DNA of 64,000 bases from assembly GCF_010111755.1 (NCBI RefSeq), contig NC_088963.1, positions 1,116,001 through 1,180,000 of the forward strand, read 5' to 3'. The notes under the pieces were generated by a model. The model worked only from the letters and a program-made list of their open reading frames with translations, ran no database searches and had not been told where the DNA came from. Positions 52,042 to 61,279 of the stretch are shown in pieces (the stretch's first letter is position 1; the number at the start of each line of letters is the position of its first letter). A program made the position numbers and the translations under genes. The DNA comes from Nakaseomyces glabratus. Lineage: Eukaryota; Ascomycota; Saccharomycetes; Saccharomycetales; Saccharomycetaceae.

Positions 52042-53238
52042 ATGATGGGCAAAGAAACACCTTCTTTGAGACCAGTCGAATTACCAATCCAGCCAGTGGG
52101 ATTCCAGGATAGATATAAAGTTATACATAAGATATGCGAGGCACTGGAGAAAGTAGCATATCCACGTGTGAAACTGGCGAAGTTTGCCGTGTCTTTAGAG
52201 TTGAAATTGGCGAAGGAGAGCAAAACATCACAGTTGTATCGCTTTAATGTCGGTATCTTGCTAAGAGATATTGTCAAATTCAAAGCTAATGTCTATAAGC
52301 TGAAAATAGCTAACAAACCATTAGTACCGCAAAAGGTGAATGGGAGATCTCATACTGCCCCTATAACTACAAAGCAGGAAGTCTTCACAAGGTTGAGAGA
52401 GCTCCTTATAGACAAGGAAACGTTACGCAAAAATGGTTATATTCTGCCGGATGTAAAATATGAGCCACAGCAACCTGTTAGTAGTCATGTTACATGTGTA
52501 AGATGTGGTACAAAATTCAGTAAGGAAGACATTATGAACTCGGTAGTTTGCAAGTTTCATCCTTCAAAGAAGTTGTATGATAAATCAACCAAATTAGAGA
52601 TCTACCCTTGCTGTGGGGAGTCAACATCGTCAGTTTCATTTCTGAGACTAGGATGTTCAACTCAGAAGCATCATGTGTATAAGGGTGAAACATATTCAGA
52701 ACTTTGTACAATAGCAAATTTTCTCACCACAGATCTTATTGATGGTAAAGAGAATGTCTTGGCGTTAGATTGTGAGATGGGGTTTACCACAATGGGATAT
52801 GAAATGGTGAGATTAACTATTGTAGACTTTTTCACTAGTAAGACCCTTTATGATGAAATCATAAGGCCAATTGGAGAGGTCATTGACTTGAACACACAAT
52901 TCAGTGGTGTTCGTGAGGAGGATATACTTTATGCCAAGGACTACGAAGATGTTATGGAGGATGTTCTGAGAGCAGATATGATTAATAGAAACAGTATATT
53001 GATAGGTCATGGATTAGAAAACGATTTGAACGTGATGCGTTTATTTCACACTCGTATTCTTGATACTGCTATCATGTATTCCGTGGGCAGATTTAAGAAC
53101 TCGCTTAAAAATTTGAGTTTTGAAATACTGAGCAGAAAGATTCAATTAGGGGAGCATGACAGTTCACAAGATGCAATTGCAGCTATGGATATCATAAAAG
53201 CAAAGAATGGTATATCCATTACACAAACAGATTGGTAG
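52042..53238 (+). CDS. REX3: RNA exonuclease Rex3
   Basis: 398 residues from the ATG at 52042; the open frame begins two codons earlier at TTG. DEDD-family 3'-5' exonuclease that matures the RNA of RNase MRP and trims U5 and RNase P RNAs redundantly with Rex1/Rex2. A cysteine-histidine cluster in the middle (CVRCGTKF, KFHPSKK, YPCCGES; about 153-195) looks like a zinc-binding element. The exonuclease domain follows: Exo I ALDCEMGFT (about 240), Exo II LIGHGLENDLNVM (about 322) and Exo III HDSSQDAIAAMDI (about 372). All acidic catalytic residues are present. Divergent from MDN1 and followed by U6, as in S. cerevisiae YLR107W. Confidence 0.94.
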   Translation: MMGKETPSLRPVELPIQPVGFQDRYKVIHKICEALEKVAYPRVKLAKFAVSLELKLAKESKTSQLYRFNVGILLRDIVKFKANVYKLKIANKPLVPQKVNGRSHTAPITTKQEVFTRLRELLIDKETLRKNGYILPDVKYEPQQPVSSHVTCVRCGTKFSKEDIMNSVVCKFHPSKKLYDKSTKLEIYPCCGESTSSVSFLRLGCSTQKHHVYKGETYSELCTIANFLTTDLIDGKENVLALDCEMGFTTMGYEMVRLTIVDFFTSKTLYDEIIRPIGEVIDLNTQFSGVREEDILYAKDYEDVMEDVLRADMINRNSILIGHGLENDLNVMRLFHTRILDTAIMYSVGRFKNSLKNLSFEILSRKIQLGEHDSSQDAIAAMDIIKAKNGISITQTDW

Positions 53239-53374
53239 GAAATGGTCTATGGATACATGTGTAAACATTACTTATATTTCTTATAATCATATAGCTGGAC
53301 TATGGGTGATATAATATCAAAATCATATAATACGAATGTAATGGATCAAAACGAAATTTTTTATCTTTCATGAG

Positions 53375-53485
53375 GTCCTTGAAGTAACCCTTCTTGGACA
53401 TTTGGTCAATTTGAAACAATACAGAGATGATCAGCAGTTCCCCTGCATAAGGATGAACCGTTTTACAAAGAGATTTATTCGTTTT
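53375..53485 (+). ncRNA. SNR6: U6 spliceosomal snRNA
   Basis: About 111 nt (S. cerevisiae 112). From GACATTTGGTCAATTTGAAA through AACAATACAGAGATGATCAG to the 3' GAGATTTATTCG the sequence is almost identical to yeast U6. Functional parts are the 5' stem-loop (GTCCTTGAAG with CTTCTTGGAC), the ACAGAGA box at 53421-53427 that pairs with the 5' splice site, the AGC triad in GATCAGCAG just after it, the U4/U2-pairing region and the 3' stem. The 5' stem differs from S. cerevisiae. Transcription by RNA polymerase III is indicated by the T run at the end, an internal A-box-like TGGTCAATTTG (53403-53413) and a B box far downstream. It lies between REX3 and the YLR108C ortholog as in S. cerevisiae. The exact 5' end is set by alignment. 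Confidence 0.97.
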
Positions 53486-53491
53486 TTTTTT
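53482..53491 (+). terminator. RNA polymerase III terminator of U6
   Basis: Uninterrupted run of ten T at the 3' end of U6, the normal polymerase III stop signal. Confidence 0.9.
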
Positions 53492-53601
53492 ACATCTCTT
53501 TAGGTTACATATATAATATAAGAGTGTTAATTTGCAACAGTCTTGTTCTAATAATAAGAAATAAGGTTACAATTAATAAGTGATCGCTCCCGAGATTCTG
53601 A

Positions 53602-53610
53602 GTTCGATTC
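53602..53610 (+). promoter_or_regulatory. Downstream B box of the U6 gene
   Basis: GTTCGATTC fits the TFIIIC B-box consensus GWTCRANNC. It sits in a tRNA-like T arm (CTGAG-TTCGATT-CTCGG, 53598-53614) about 117 bp beyond the U6 end, the spacing of the extragenic B box of S. cerevisiae SNR6. No matching acceptor stem or A box lies upstream, so it is not a tRNA gene. Confidence 0.88.
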
Positions 53611-53614
53611 TCGG

Positions 53615-53913
53615 GATATGAAAAAATTATTCGAGTACTTCTATATGATTATTTTGGCCATTATAAAACCTAAAGCCCTTAAAATAACATATATGATATT
53701 TTATGATAAGAAAATGCAATGCACAATATCTTAAGAAGTAGATTAGAAACGAAGTTGAAAAGACAAATTTGGATTTGGATTTTACACTTAGTAAATGTAT
53801 TCTTGATAAATTAAAAATGTCTATAAATTGTATGAATATCTTAGAAATAAAGTGATTGGTTTCTTAAAACCTCTATAAAATGTTGTTGTTGTTTTTTATG
53901 CAGTTTTGTTTAT
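53615..53913. other. A/T-rich gap between U6 B box and GPP
   Basis: About 300 bp, strongly A/T-rich, with no gene recognised. It includes the 3' flank of the convergent glycerol-phosphatase gene. Confidence 0.5.
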
Positions 53914-54660
53914 TTACCATTCCAATAAGTCATCCTTGGCGTATAGGTAGTCATCGAAAATGAATTCGACTTCATCGGTTTCTGGGTTGTAACCACCAAC
54001 TCTGATAGATTCGTGGTTCTTAACAATGATATCACAACCCTTCTCCTTCAAGAAGTCAACATCAAAAGTGGTGGCAATACCGATGATCTTACAGCCAGCG
54101 GCCTTACCAGCGGCGATACCAGCAGGAGCATCTTCGAAGACAACTACCTTGGACTTTGATGGATCTTCTTTGTTGATTGGGAAACCTAGACCTTCTCTAC
54201 CCTTTAGGTATGGTTCTGGGAATGGCTTACCTTGCTTAACATCATTAGCAGTAATGAAGTATTCTGGTCTTTCAATGTTCAAGATCTTGAACCATTTTTG
54301 AGCCATATCTCTAGTACCAGATGTGGCAACAGCCCATTTTTCCTTTGGCAACTTGTTCAAATCTGTACAAAGCTTGACGGCACCTGGAACCTCGATGGAA
54401 TGTTCACCGTACTTCTCTGGAATTTCACCTTCTAGCTTGTTAACGTATTCTTCATCAGCATAGTCTGGAGCAAACTTGGCGATGGCATCGTAAGTTCTCC
54501 AACCATGAGAAATGTGGATAACATGTTCAGCATCGAAGTATGGCTTATCCTTACCGAAATCTCTCCAGAAAGCAGCAATGGCTGGTTGAGAGATGATGAT
54601 AGTACCATCAACATCGAACAGAGCGGCGTTAACTTTCAAAGAAACTGGAGAAGTGGACAT
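53914..54660 (-). CDS. GPP1: DL-glycerol-3-phosphate phosphatase (Gpp1/Gpp2 type)
   Basis: 248 residues (S. cerevisiae Gpp1/Rhr2 250). It hydrolyses glycerol-3-phosphate to glycerol in the cytosol, the last step of osmolyte synthesis. HAD-superfamily signatures: nucleophile motif LFDVDGT with Asp16 and Asp18, TSGT as motif II (about 114), QGKPFPEPY carrying the conserved lysine (about 148), and VFEDAPAGIAAGKAAG as motif IV (about 174). Strong codon bias (GGT, TTG, AAG, CCA-rich) suggests high expression. ATG at 54660, with TATAAAAAA 63-71 nt upstream on the same strand. In S. cerevisiae no such gene lies between SNR6 and YLR108C; GPP1 and GPP2 are elsewhere, so the gene has moved in this lineage. 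GPP1 versus GPP2 cannot be decided here. Confidence 0.93.
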   Translation of the reverse strand: MSTSPVSLKVNAALFDVDGTIIISQPAIAAFWRDFGKDKPYFDAEHVIHISHGWRTYDAIAKFAPDYADEEYVNKLEGEIPEKYGEHSIEVPGAVKLCTDLNKLPKEKWAVATSGTRDMAQKWFKILNIERPEYFITANDVKQGKPFPEPYLKGREGLGFPINKEDPSKSKVVVFEDAPAGIAAGKAAGCKIIGIATTFDVDFLKEKGCDIIVKNHESIRVGGYNPETDEVEFIFDDYLYAKDDLLEW

Positions 54661-55609
54661 GTTTATTGTAATTGTATTTGTAGTTTTGATTAGCGATTGA
54701 TGTAATAATCTGTATTGCTTGGTTTTTTATATTTTATTATAAAGTATATGAATGGGAATAACAAAAAGTTTTGAAAAGTAGCAATTATCTACCCTTTATA
54801 TATAATTATTTCATGATGGAAACGCCAATATGTTTTAATCATACTTTGAGTCAAAATGACGTATGTTTGATCCAAAAAAGCAATTCCTTTCATGGACTTA
54901 AATTGATAAAAAGAAAGAAAAGTAAAGTAAGCCCCCGCAACTTTAGTGGAAAAAGTACCAAATCTCACTACCATATTGCTTTTTTTATTGTGTGCGCCCC
55001 CTCCCACGGGGTGTTAGAGCAGACAATCGTATGAAATTTCTTTTTTTTCTTATTTTATTGGTATTATGCAGACAACTACAGCAGCAGTCTCAAAATTCTC
55101 GAGATCACTGGAAATTGAAAATCATTTCTTTTTTTCCCACAAATTGGATATACACGCAGTCCACGAACAATATTGAGGGATTGAGCGGTACTGAGAACGC
55201 GGAAGTGGGAGGAAGCCCCGATAACCTTAAAATTTCTTTTTCATCTTAAAATGCAAGATTTCTTTTTCTTGAAATGACGAGTGTAAGTTGGGAACCAAAT
55301 TAATGGCGTTACTATTGCAACGTTGCGCTAAATGTGAAGAGGATTACTACTGATCGCTATGTTGAGGATGATGAAGATATTGTCTTACTATTTGCTTTCT
55401 TTTTTATGTTTGAGGGTGCTAATAATGACGAATATCTAGTCCTTTTCAATAGAAAGTAGTACACGTGTAGCCCAGCAAAAGTTATACTACATCATTCTTA
55501 TAACGAAATTTTATAGTCAGTATTAGTAACAAGGATATCATTCCGACTAGTAATAACACGGCTATTTACCTAGCAAATAAACAATTAGAGAGAAATTTTT
55601 TATAACTAA
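54661..55609 (-). promoter_or_regulatory. GPP promoter with TATA and stress element
   Basis: 949 bp without a gene. On the minus strand TATAAAAAA is at 54731..54723. One stress response element (AGGGG on the minus strand, CCCCT at 54998-55002) is inside a C/G-rich patch about 340 bp upstream of the start. Msn2/4 control is inference. Several T runs are present. The far end is the 3' flank of the BTB gene. Confidence 0.5.
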
Positions 55610-57139
55610 TTATAGAAAATCGATGGTTTTACAATATTCTTTAGTACTACAATAGGTAACAGCCTTGATCGCGATGAGCATGATTTTATCCTTCTTTAGG
55701 CCTATCTTCCACATGGATTTTGCAATATGTAGTTTCAGGCCTGGGCAGTACTGTAATTCTGACATATTAGTGAAGTCGGGCACTCTTTCATTACATTTAG
55801 TGTCGCCTACCAGTGAGAAAATATTGTTGCACTTAATCCCATTGACTTGCATGTCGCATAAAGATACACAAGCAGGCAGTACTAATAGCTGAGACCTAAC
55901 ACACTCGTTTTTTTTTGAGGCACAGCTTGGAAGTCCCGGAGCAGTCACCTTATAATTTGAGAGATCTACTTGATTGTCTTCACCATTGTAGAATAGATCA
56001 GCAAACAACTTCTGGAATAGGAACGCTGTGGAACCACATAATTCTACATGGACTGCCTTCTTAGACTTATTAAATATTAAACTGCATTCGCTATTGTCGA
56101 GTTGGAATATCAAATCTCTTGGATTGGCATCAACATATGGTCTCTTATAAGTTACAATATCCCAGATTTTCTCTTTCTGAGCAAACGATTTTGCGGTGTT
56201 ATTGCAATCGCTTAATTTTAGTTTTTTCCTCTCCGGTTCCTTTTCTTGGTCATCGCAAGAAGAACTATTACTATGTTCAGAAGAAGATAGGTTCGTGTCG
56301 TTAGAGTGCTGTACAGCTTTCTCAATTTGATTATCTTTTTTTATATGCTCTTCTTGCCGTACGCAGGCTGCGATCATAGTCTGTGGGTTAGCGACCATTG
56401 GTCTCCTTAAATCGAGTCCCGATTTACTTATATCGCCCAAGTGTATACTTATCTCTTCAACATTTGACATAGGGTTATTCATCACCTTGCATTTAATCAG
56501 TTTTTGTTCCAAATTGTTTAGTCTATAGTACCTACATTCCTGGATGAGCGATGCTCTTCTAATATCGTCCATTTCTAGATGAGCACCGCTCAGTAACGTC
56601 AGTATTTGGGCAAAATATTCTGCTGATCTAGGCACATACGTTGGCGGGTAAGGTGATAAGTGTAATTTCTTCTCCAGGATACGAGCTTCGATCTCTTTGT
56701 AAAACCCTGAAATGACGACGTTGAAGTAGTTGTTGTTATCACCTTCGTTCTTGAACAGACTTTTTGGCACTTGGAAGGACTTCCCACCTACATTAATATA
56801 GTAGAATTCTGGGTTCCTCAAAAACTTAACCAGTTTCGGCAGCGAGTAAAAGAGGGCATCTGTGAACAAGGTTGTGTACTCCACTTCGTCTTTGATTGAG
56901 GTGAAGTACCCTTGCATGTGGCGGTATATGATTTCGAAGCACTCGGTGGACCTGTCCAGGAACAGCACTTCGCTGTCAGTATTGTTCTTCTGGAAGTAGT
57001 CTGTGAAGAAGTTGGGCCCATCCCAGCTTAAGGTCCTGCCTGTGATCTTGAATAGTTTCTGACCAACTTGTATCTTATAGACTTTGTCCTGAGGCAGCAA
57101 ATCTGGCACAGACTCATAGCTTTCGCGGCTTGGAGGCAT
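55610..57139 (-). CDS. BTB/POZ (KCTD-type) protein, YLR108C ortholog
   Basis: 509 residues. The N-terminal BTB/T1 domain starts at about residue 20 (VYKIQVGQKLFKITGRTLSW, then DSEVLFLDRSTECFEIIYRH MQGYF). A second BTB-like segment starts near 110 (EFYYINVGGKSFQVPKSLFK). Both have the Val-x-Gly-x-x-Phe start typical of the tetramerisation fold. A low-complexity acidic/serine stretch near 280-310 precedes a C-terminal region of unknown function. S. cerevisiae YLR108C and its duplicate YDR132C are uncharacterised; the call is by domain pattern and position between U6 and AHP1. ATG at 57139. No catalytic motif is visible, so a function should not be assumed. Confidence 0.87.
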   Translation of the reverse strand: MPPSRESYESVPDLLPQDKVYKIQVGQKLFKITGRTLSWDGPNFFTDYFQKNNTDSEVLFLDRSTECFEIIYRHMQGYFTSIKDEVEYTTLFTDALFYSLPKLVKFLRNPEFYYINVGGKSFQVPKSLFKNEGDNNNYFNVVISGFYKEIEARILEKKLHLSPYPPTYVPRSAEYFAQILTLLSGAHLEMDDIRRASLIQECRYYRLNNLEQKLIKCKVMNNPMSNVEEISIHLGDISKSGLDLRRPMVANPQTMIAACVRQEEHIKKDNQIEKAVQHSNDTNLSSSEHSNSSSCDDQEKEPERKKLKLSDCNNTAKSFAQKEKIWDIVTYKRPYVDANPRDLIFQLDNSECSLIFNKSKKAVHVELCGSTAFLFQKLFADLFYNGEDNQVDLSNYKVTAPGLPSCASKKNECVRSQLLVLPACVSLCDMQVNGIKCNNIFSLVGDTKCNERVPDFTNMSELQYCPGLKLHIAKSMWKIGLKKDKIMLIAIKAVTYCSTKEYCKTIDFL

Positions 57140-59116
57140 AATTTTGTGGTGTGTGTTATAAGTTATCTACCTGGTAGTATTCGTGGAGAGCATTCCTGCA
57201 TCCAAGAAGTCTGCTGTGTGTGAGCAATAAAAACTTCACATACATATATATATCTATCAGTGCATCTAAGAGTATTTTTAAAGTCTTCGAGGGTGGGATA
57301 TAACGATCTACCGTGGCACAAGTGTATTACAAAGCAACTCCGTGTCAGACCTCCCCCTGCCCCCATACAATTGTATGTCTATAAATCCAAGTATTATTCT
57401 GAATGGAATGATATTTGTCAGCAAGAAATTTCAAAGCTTTTTCGAAATGTGAGATGGCAGAGCAAAGGGGTTCCCACTGCATTTCCCTAGTGATTACTGA
57501 TGAGTCTATCAATATTGCAGTACCAGTGTGGATCCGAGAGCACATTGATAGTACATTAAGTCCTTTTGAAGATGCTCCCGGTGTATTTCTAGTGGAAGCT
57601 AAGATCAGGTAGAGATAGCGTAAGGGAAAGAGCCCATCAAAAGAAGACACAACCAAACTGAACAAACTATTTGTCATTGCCCTTTACCCGGACGCACAAA
57701 AACCTTGCTCCCCCTCATCGGGTTTTGGCTCTCATCGTCGGCTCGTCGGGTCAATAACGCGGGTTCAGCATTTGTAGGCTTCAGTGTCGGCTGATAACGG
57801 TCCCTGCAATAGCAAACCCGTTCCGTTCCTTTCATCCAACCCCTCCAGCATTGTCTGTGCCTGGGAGGACGGGCCGGTTAAACACAAATATGTGAATGTG
57901 TGCCCGCGGGACCTCCCACAGCCTCCACAGCCTCTGCAGCCTCCACGTCCACTGTTCCATATGTGCATCGTGATGTACGATATAATTTTTCGAATTAAGT
58001 AAGTTGTCGTTAGCTATGACTAGAATGTATATGTATCACACAATACGTATTTCTAATGACATCACCGTGAATCACTGGGTATCGTACTTAACGGTGTAAC
58101 TGTGCATGTGAAATATGCTCGTATAGTAGCATAGAGTTTGTTTTATGCGTCTTTCTGATGTCCAAGTTGCTCTTGTTGTCTATTGATCCATGAATGCTTG
58201 AGGATTGCACGAATGTACATCTACATCTACAAGCCATGATCAATTGAGATTATGAGGTATTTTCTTTCTGGAATTTCACTAGATCTTTGATCCAGGCAAT
58301 CCCAGATCGCCACCATCGAGGGTGTGTTGATCGCATCGTTCAAGCTCTAATATATTGTGTGAATCTTCACAGGCTTAGCCATTTTGAGCTATTTTGTGTG
58401 TGTTCCCAGAGAGCAATTAATACAATAGCAATGGCCTGGTTCTGATTATGTATCATTGTGTATTTGTAATCTATACAAGTGGGGTCTGGCTGGCGATTAT
58501 CGATATGTATGCATAAACTGTGTAACCCCAGCATCGGTTTGTCAATGTCAATGGCACCTGCACATGATTTTTATTAAAACCCAATTCCTCCCGATAATGC
58601 ACAGGTGCAGCGTATCGGGGTGTGTATCGATTGTTTTGTGTTGAGATATGTCTTGGAAAAAGAATCAACCCTTTGTCCTCGTAGTTTTTGGTTTTTTTTT
58701 TTTACTCATCACACCATCATACTGTACTGGGAAGACGTCACCTTTCCTTTCCGAGTGATTTCTTGGAAGAGAAACTTGCCATTGCTGTTAGTAGGGGTGT
58801 GTGCCCTTTCTCTCATTGAAAGGGTCTAGCATAATTGCAAAAGCGATGCTCTCTCAATTGTGTCTTCATAACAGAAGGGGTGGCAATACTTTCCCAATAC
58901 CGTCTTCTCTCTCTAAGGTACTACATGCAGACCATCAATTTGGGCTTGCAAGTACCCTAATTTTAATTAAATATCAATTGTGAATGGGGAAAAAAAAAGG
59001 TATATAAGCTGGGTATAGTTTTCTTGCATTTGGTACATTTCTCATTCACAATTTATATACAATTGTATACTACTACAACAACTACAAACTAAATACACAA
59101 GACAAAAAAAATTACA
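57140..59116. promoter_or_regulatory. Long intergenic region: BTB-gene and AHP1 divergent promoters
   Basis: Almost 2 kb with no gene I can support. A GC-rich patch (about 57690-57950) holds repeated CCTCCACAG-type 9-mers at about 57912-57948. AHP1 is preceded by TATATAAG at 59001-59008 and AGACGTCA at 58733-58740, one base from a CRE. AGGGG-type stress elements occur near 58794 and 58875. A 110-codon minus-strand frame (57345-57677) starts with ATG but resembles nothing I know. Confidence 0.45.
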
Positions 59117-59644
59117 ATGGCTGCTCCTCAAGTTAACGAAAAGTTCGATGTCAAGGACATCAAGTTCCAATACATTGATTTCGATCAATCTGTGTCCCAC
59201 GATGCCTGTGCTATGCCAAGCACCACTTCCTGGTCCGACTTCTTGGCCAAGAACAAGACTGTCGTCATCACTGGTGCCCCAGCTGCTTTCTCCCCAACTT
59301 GTTCCATCAGCCACATCCCAGGCTACATCTCCAAGCTGAGCGACCTGGAAGCCAAGGGCGTTGACCAAGTTGTTGTTGTCACCGTTGACAACCCATTCGC
59401 CAACGAGGCCTGGGCCAAGAACTTGGGTGTGCAAAACACCAAGCACATCAAGTTCGCCACCGACGCCGGTGCCGAGCTGGTCAGACACTTGGGCTACGAG
59501 TTGAAGGTCGGCGAAGGTGTCTACTGGAGTGGTAGATGGACCGTCATTGTCAAGGACGGTGTTGTTGTCTACGCCGGCAACGAGTCCAACCCAGCCTCCG
59601 ATGTCACCGTCTCCTCTGTTGAAGAAGCTTTGAAGCATTTGTAA
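59117..59644 (+). CDS. AHP1: Thiol peroxiredoxin Ahp1 (Prx5 type)
   Basis: 175 residues (S. cerevisiae 176). Cytosolic peroxidase for alkyl hydroperoxides using thioredoxin, and acceptor of the ubiquitin-like Urm1 in yeast. Peroxidatic Cys62 lies in AFSPTCSISHIPGY and resolving Cys31 in HDACAMPST, both at the same numbers as in yeast. The C-terminal GVYWSGRWTVIVKDG is characteristic of the family. The third yeast cysteine (Cys120) is replaced by alanine (KFATDAGAEL), leaving only two cysteines. Very strong codon bias indicates high expression. ATG at 59117, TATA about 110 bp upstream and an A-rich leader. Position between YLR108C and CCW12 is as in S. cerevisiae YLR109W. Confidence 0.96.
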   Translation: MAAPQVNEKFDVKDIKFQYIDFDQSVSHDACAMPSTTSWSDFLAKNKTVVITGAPAAFSPTCSISHIPGYISKLSDLEAKGVDQVVVVTVDNPFANEAWAKNLGVQNTKHIKFATDAGAELVRHLGYELKVGEGVYWSGRWTVIVKDGVVVYAGNESNPASDVTVSSVEEALKHL

Positions 59645-60105
59645 ATACGCAATGTATAAGATAGATATTCGCTAATAAATTTTATGAAACTTTAAATTAA
59701 AACCTCTCGCTCCTACCCGCAGCCCTAAGGTAAAAAAAGAGTGCTTAGTGGGATTACTTGAGCAAAATGGGTCTGCCAGGTTTGCTAGATTTGTAGCTTT
59801 ATAGAATTGCAGATAGTAAAAAATAAAAAACATGAATTTTGTTTATTGTTTCACGAAAAAATGTTATAATTAAAACTCTATGTAGTTGAATATCAAACAC
59901 GTACACACACTGCTTTCTCTTTTTTTTTCCATTATATCTGTATAAGAAATAAATTAAGTTAAAAAAAAGAATAAGAAAAATTTAGAAAAAAATTAAACCT
60001 TGAGATTGTGAGAACACAACGGCTCAAGTCAAATTTAATATCCCATAATTAAAAAATTTGTTGATTAGAAAAAATTGTCTTTTAAGCTCTATAAGGAGGT
60101 TAAAA
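59645..60105. other. Convergent AHP1/CCW12 3' region
   Basis: 461 bp between two converging, strongly expressed genes. A/T-rich with several A and T runs suited to 3' end formation in both directions. No gene seen. Confidence 0.5.
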
Positions 60106-60546
60106 TTACAACAACAAAGCAGCGGCACCAGCGAACAAAGCACCGGCAGCTGGTAGAGCCTTAGCGGCAGCACCAGTGTAAGAGGTGACAGTCTTGGTGG
60201 AAGAGTGAGCAGAGGTACCAGACTTGGTCATGGTAGTGTTGTGGTAAGCAGAAGAGGATGGAGCTGGCTTACCGGTGGTTGGAGCTGGCTTAGCAGTAGA
60301 GTTGTGAGCAGCGGTGGTGGTCTCAATTGGGCACCAGGTGGTGTACTTGGTGACAACGTCGTTGACGGTGACGGTAGCAGTGGAAACCCAAGCTGGGGAG
60401 ACGTGTTCGGAACAGATGTGTTCTTCACAGTCGGTGATGGTGACCAAAGTGGTGGTGTGTTGAGTAGCAGTAGCGGTGGTGATGTTAGCTTGAGCAGAGG
60501 CAACAGCGGCGACGGCAGCGACGGAAGCGACAGTAGAGAATTGCAT
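60106..60546 (-). CDS. CCW12: GPI cell-wall mannoprotein Ccw12
   Basis: 146 residues (S. cerevisiae 133). Small, abundant GPI-anchored wall protein needed for wall stability at growth sites. Signal peptide MQFSTVASVAAVAAVASAQA, then a mature region with TTTLVTITDCEEHICSEHV and VTKYTTWCPIETT, the CCW12 cysteine pattern, followed by a Ser/Thr-rich stalk with N-glycosylation sequons (NIT, NST, NTT). The C-terminal hydrophobic tail (AAGALFAGAAALLL), preceded by small residues, is a GPI-attachment signal. Strong codon bias. ATG at 60546; TATATAAG on the same strand at 60675..60668. Order AHP1-CCW12-HOG1 is as in S. cerevisiae. Confidence 0.94.
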   Translation of the reverse strand: MQFSTVASVAAVAAVASAQANITTATATQHTTTLVTITDCEEHICSEHVSPAWVSTATVTVNDVVTKYTTWCPIETTTAAHNSTAKPAPTTGKPAPSSSAYHNTTMTKSGTSAHSSTKTVTSYTGAAAKALPAAGALFAGAAALLL

Positions 60547-61253
60547 TGTTAAGTTTTTTTAGTTTAGTTAAAAGCGAATGGACAGAAGATTAATGTTCTT
60601 GGTTTCTTTTATTTTTGTATTATAAGAAGCGAAATGAAAATCTGATAAAACTTGAAATAAACAGCTCCTTATATATCCAAATTTTTCAAAGTTTGGGTTC
60701 CTTGTTGCAAGAGTAAACAACCCCTTCCCGCACTAACCCAATGTTCAGCACTTGTTTATTCAATTATCCAGCTTCAAAGTTACAGCAGGGGGGGGGATTC
60801 AAGCTCGAGAAGAAAAAAATTTTCACGCAGCACAGAAGGTATTTTTGGCGTTGGTCCTGCGTAATATTCTGTGTACCTTTGTCTGTGGGGATTTTCCAAC
60901 ATTTTTGACAACACCAGCACTGCCACTGCCACTGACACTTTCAAAAAGAGCAAAGGCTGGTCTCCCAAGTTTCTAAGTACTCTCAGTAGATTTCTTCGAG
61001 TGGGTTTGGAAGGGAGGGAGGGGGCCGTGTTTCAGACAACAGCACGCACAAACACGGTCTGGGCTTTTTCCATTCTGGAACTCTGTACTTCTGGGAATCG
61101 GGAAGCGGGAATCGCGGTATTTTCTTTGGGTCTCGAGATTCCAGAACCCGCAAAACTAAACCGGTTAGGGCCTGTGCACGCGTTTCTTAGGATGAAATTT
61201 TTTTCTTCTTCTAATATAAACACCCGCACATCCACACAGGAGAGGGTGGAAAC

Positions 61254-61279
61254 GGGTGGGAACGGTGGGTAACGGTGGG
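61254..61279 (+). repeat. G-rich repeat with quadruplex pattern
   Basis: Four GGG runs (61254, 61258, 61267, 61277) with loops of 1, 6 and 7 bases, built from AACGGTGGG-type units. It fits the G3N1-7 quadruplex pattern. Confidence 0.7.

Noticed and set aside
53598..53614. Possible tRNA gene or tRNA relic (T arm with perfect B box)
   Set aside because: No acceptor stem, anticodon arm or A box upstream. The spacing to U6 explains it as the downstream U6 promoter element.
57345..57677. 110-codon minus-strand frame with ATG in the YLR108C-AHP1 gap
   Set aside because: No family, no conserved position and ordinary composition. Kept only as a point to test, not as a gene.
57690..57950. GC-rich patch as a foreign insertion
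   Set aside because: No gene, repeat boundary or mobile-element feature; similar patches occur at other promoters in this window.
59042..59638. 198-codon minus-strand frame opposite AHP1
   Set aside because: It mirrors AHP1. Long antisense frames are expected from the strong codon bias of this gene, and the protein looks like no known family.
60205..60552. 115-codon plus-strand frame opposite CCW12
   Set aside because: Antisense shadow of a low-complexity, codon-biased gene; starts outside any plausible promoter.
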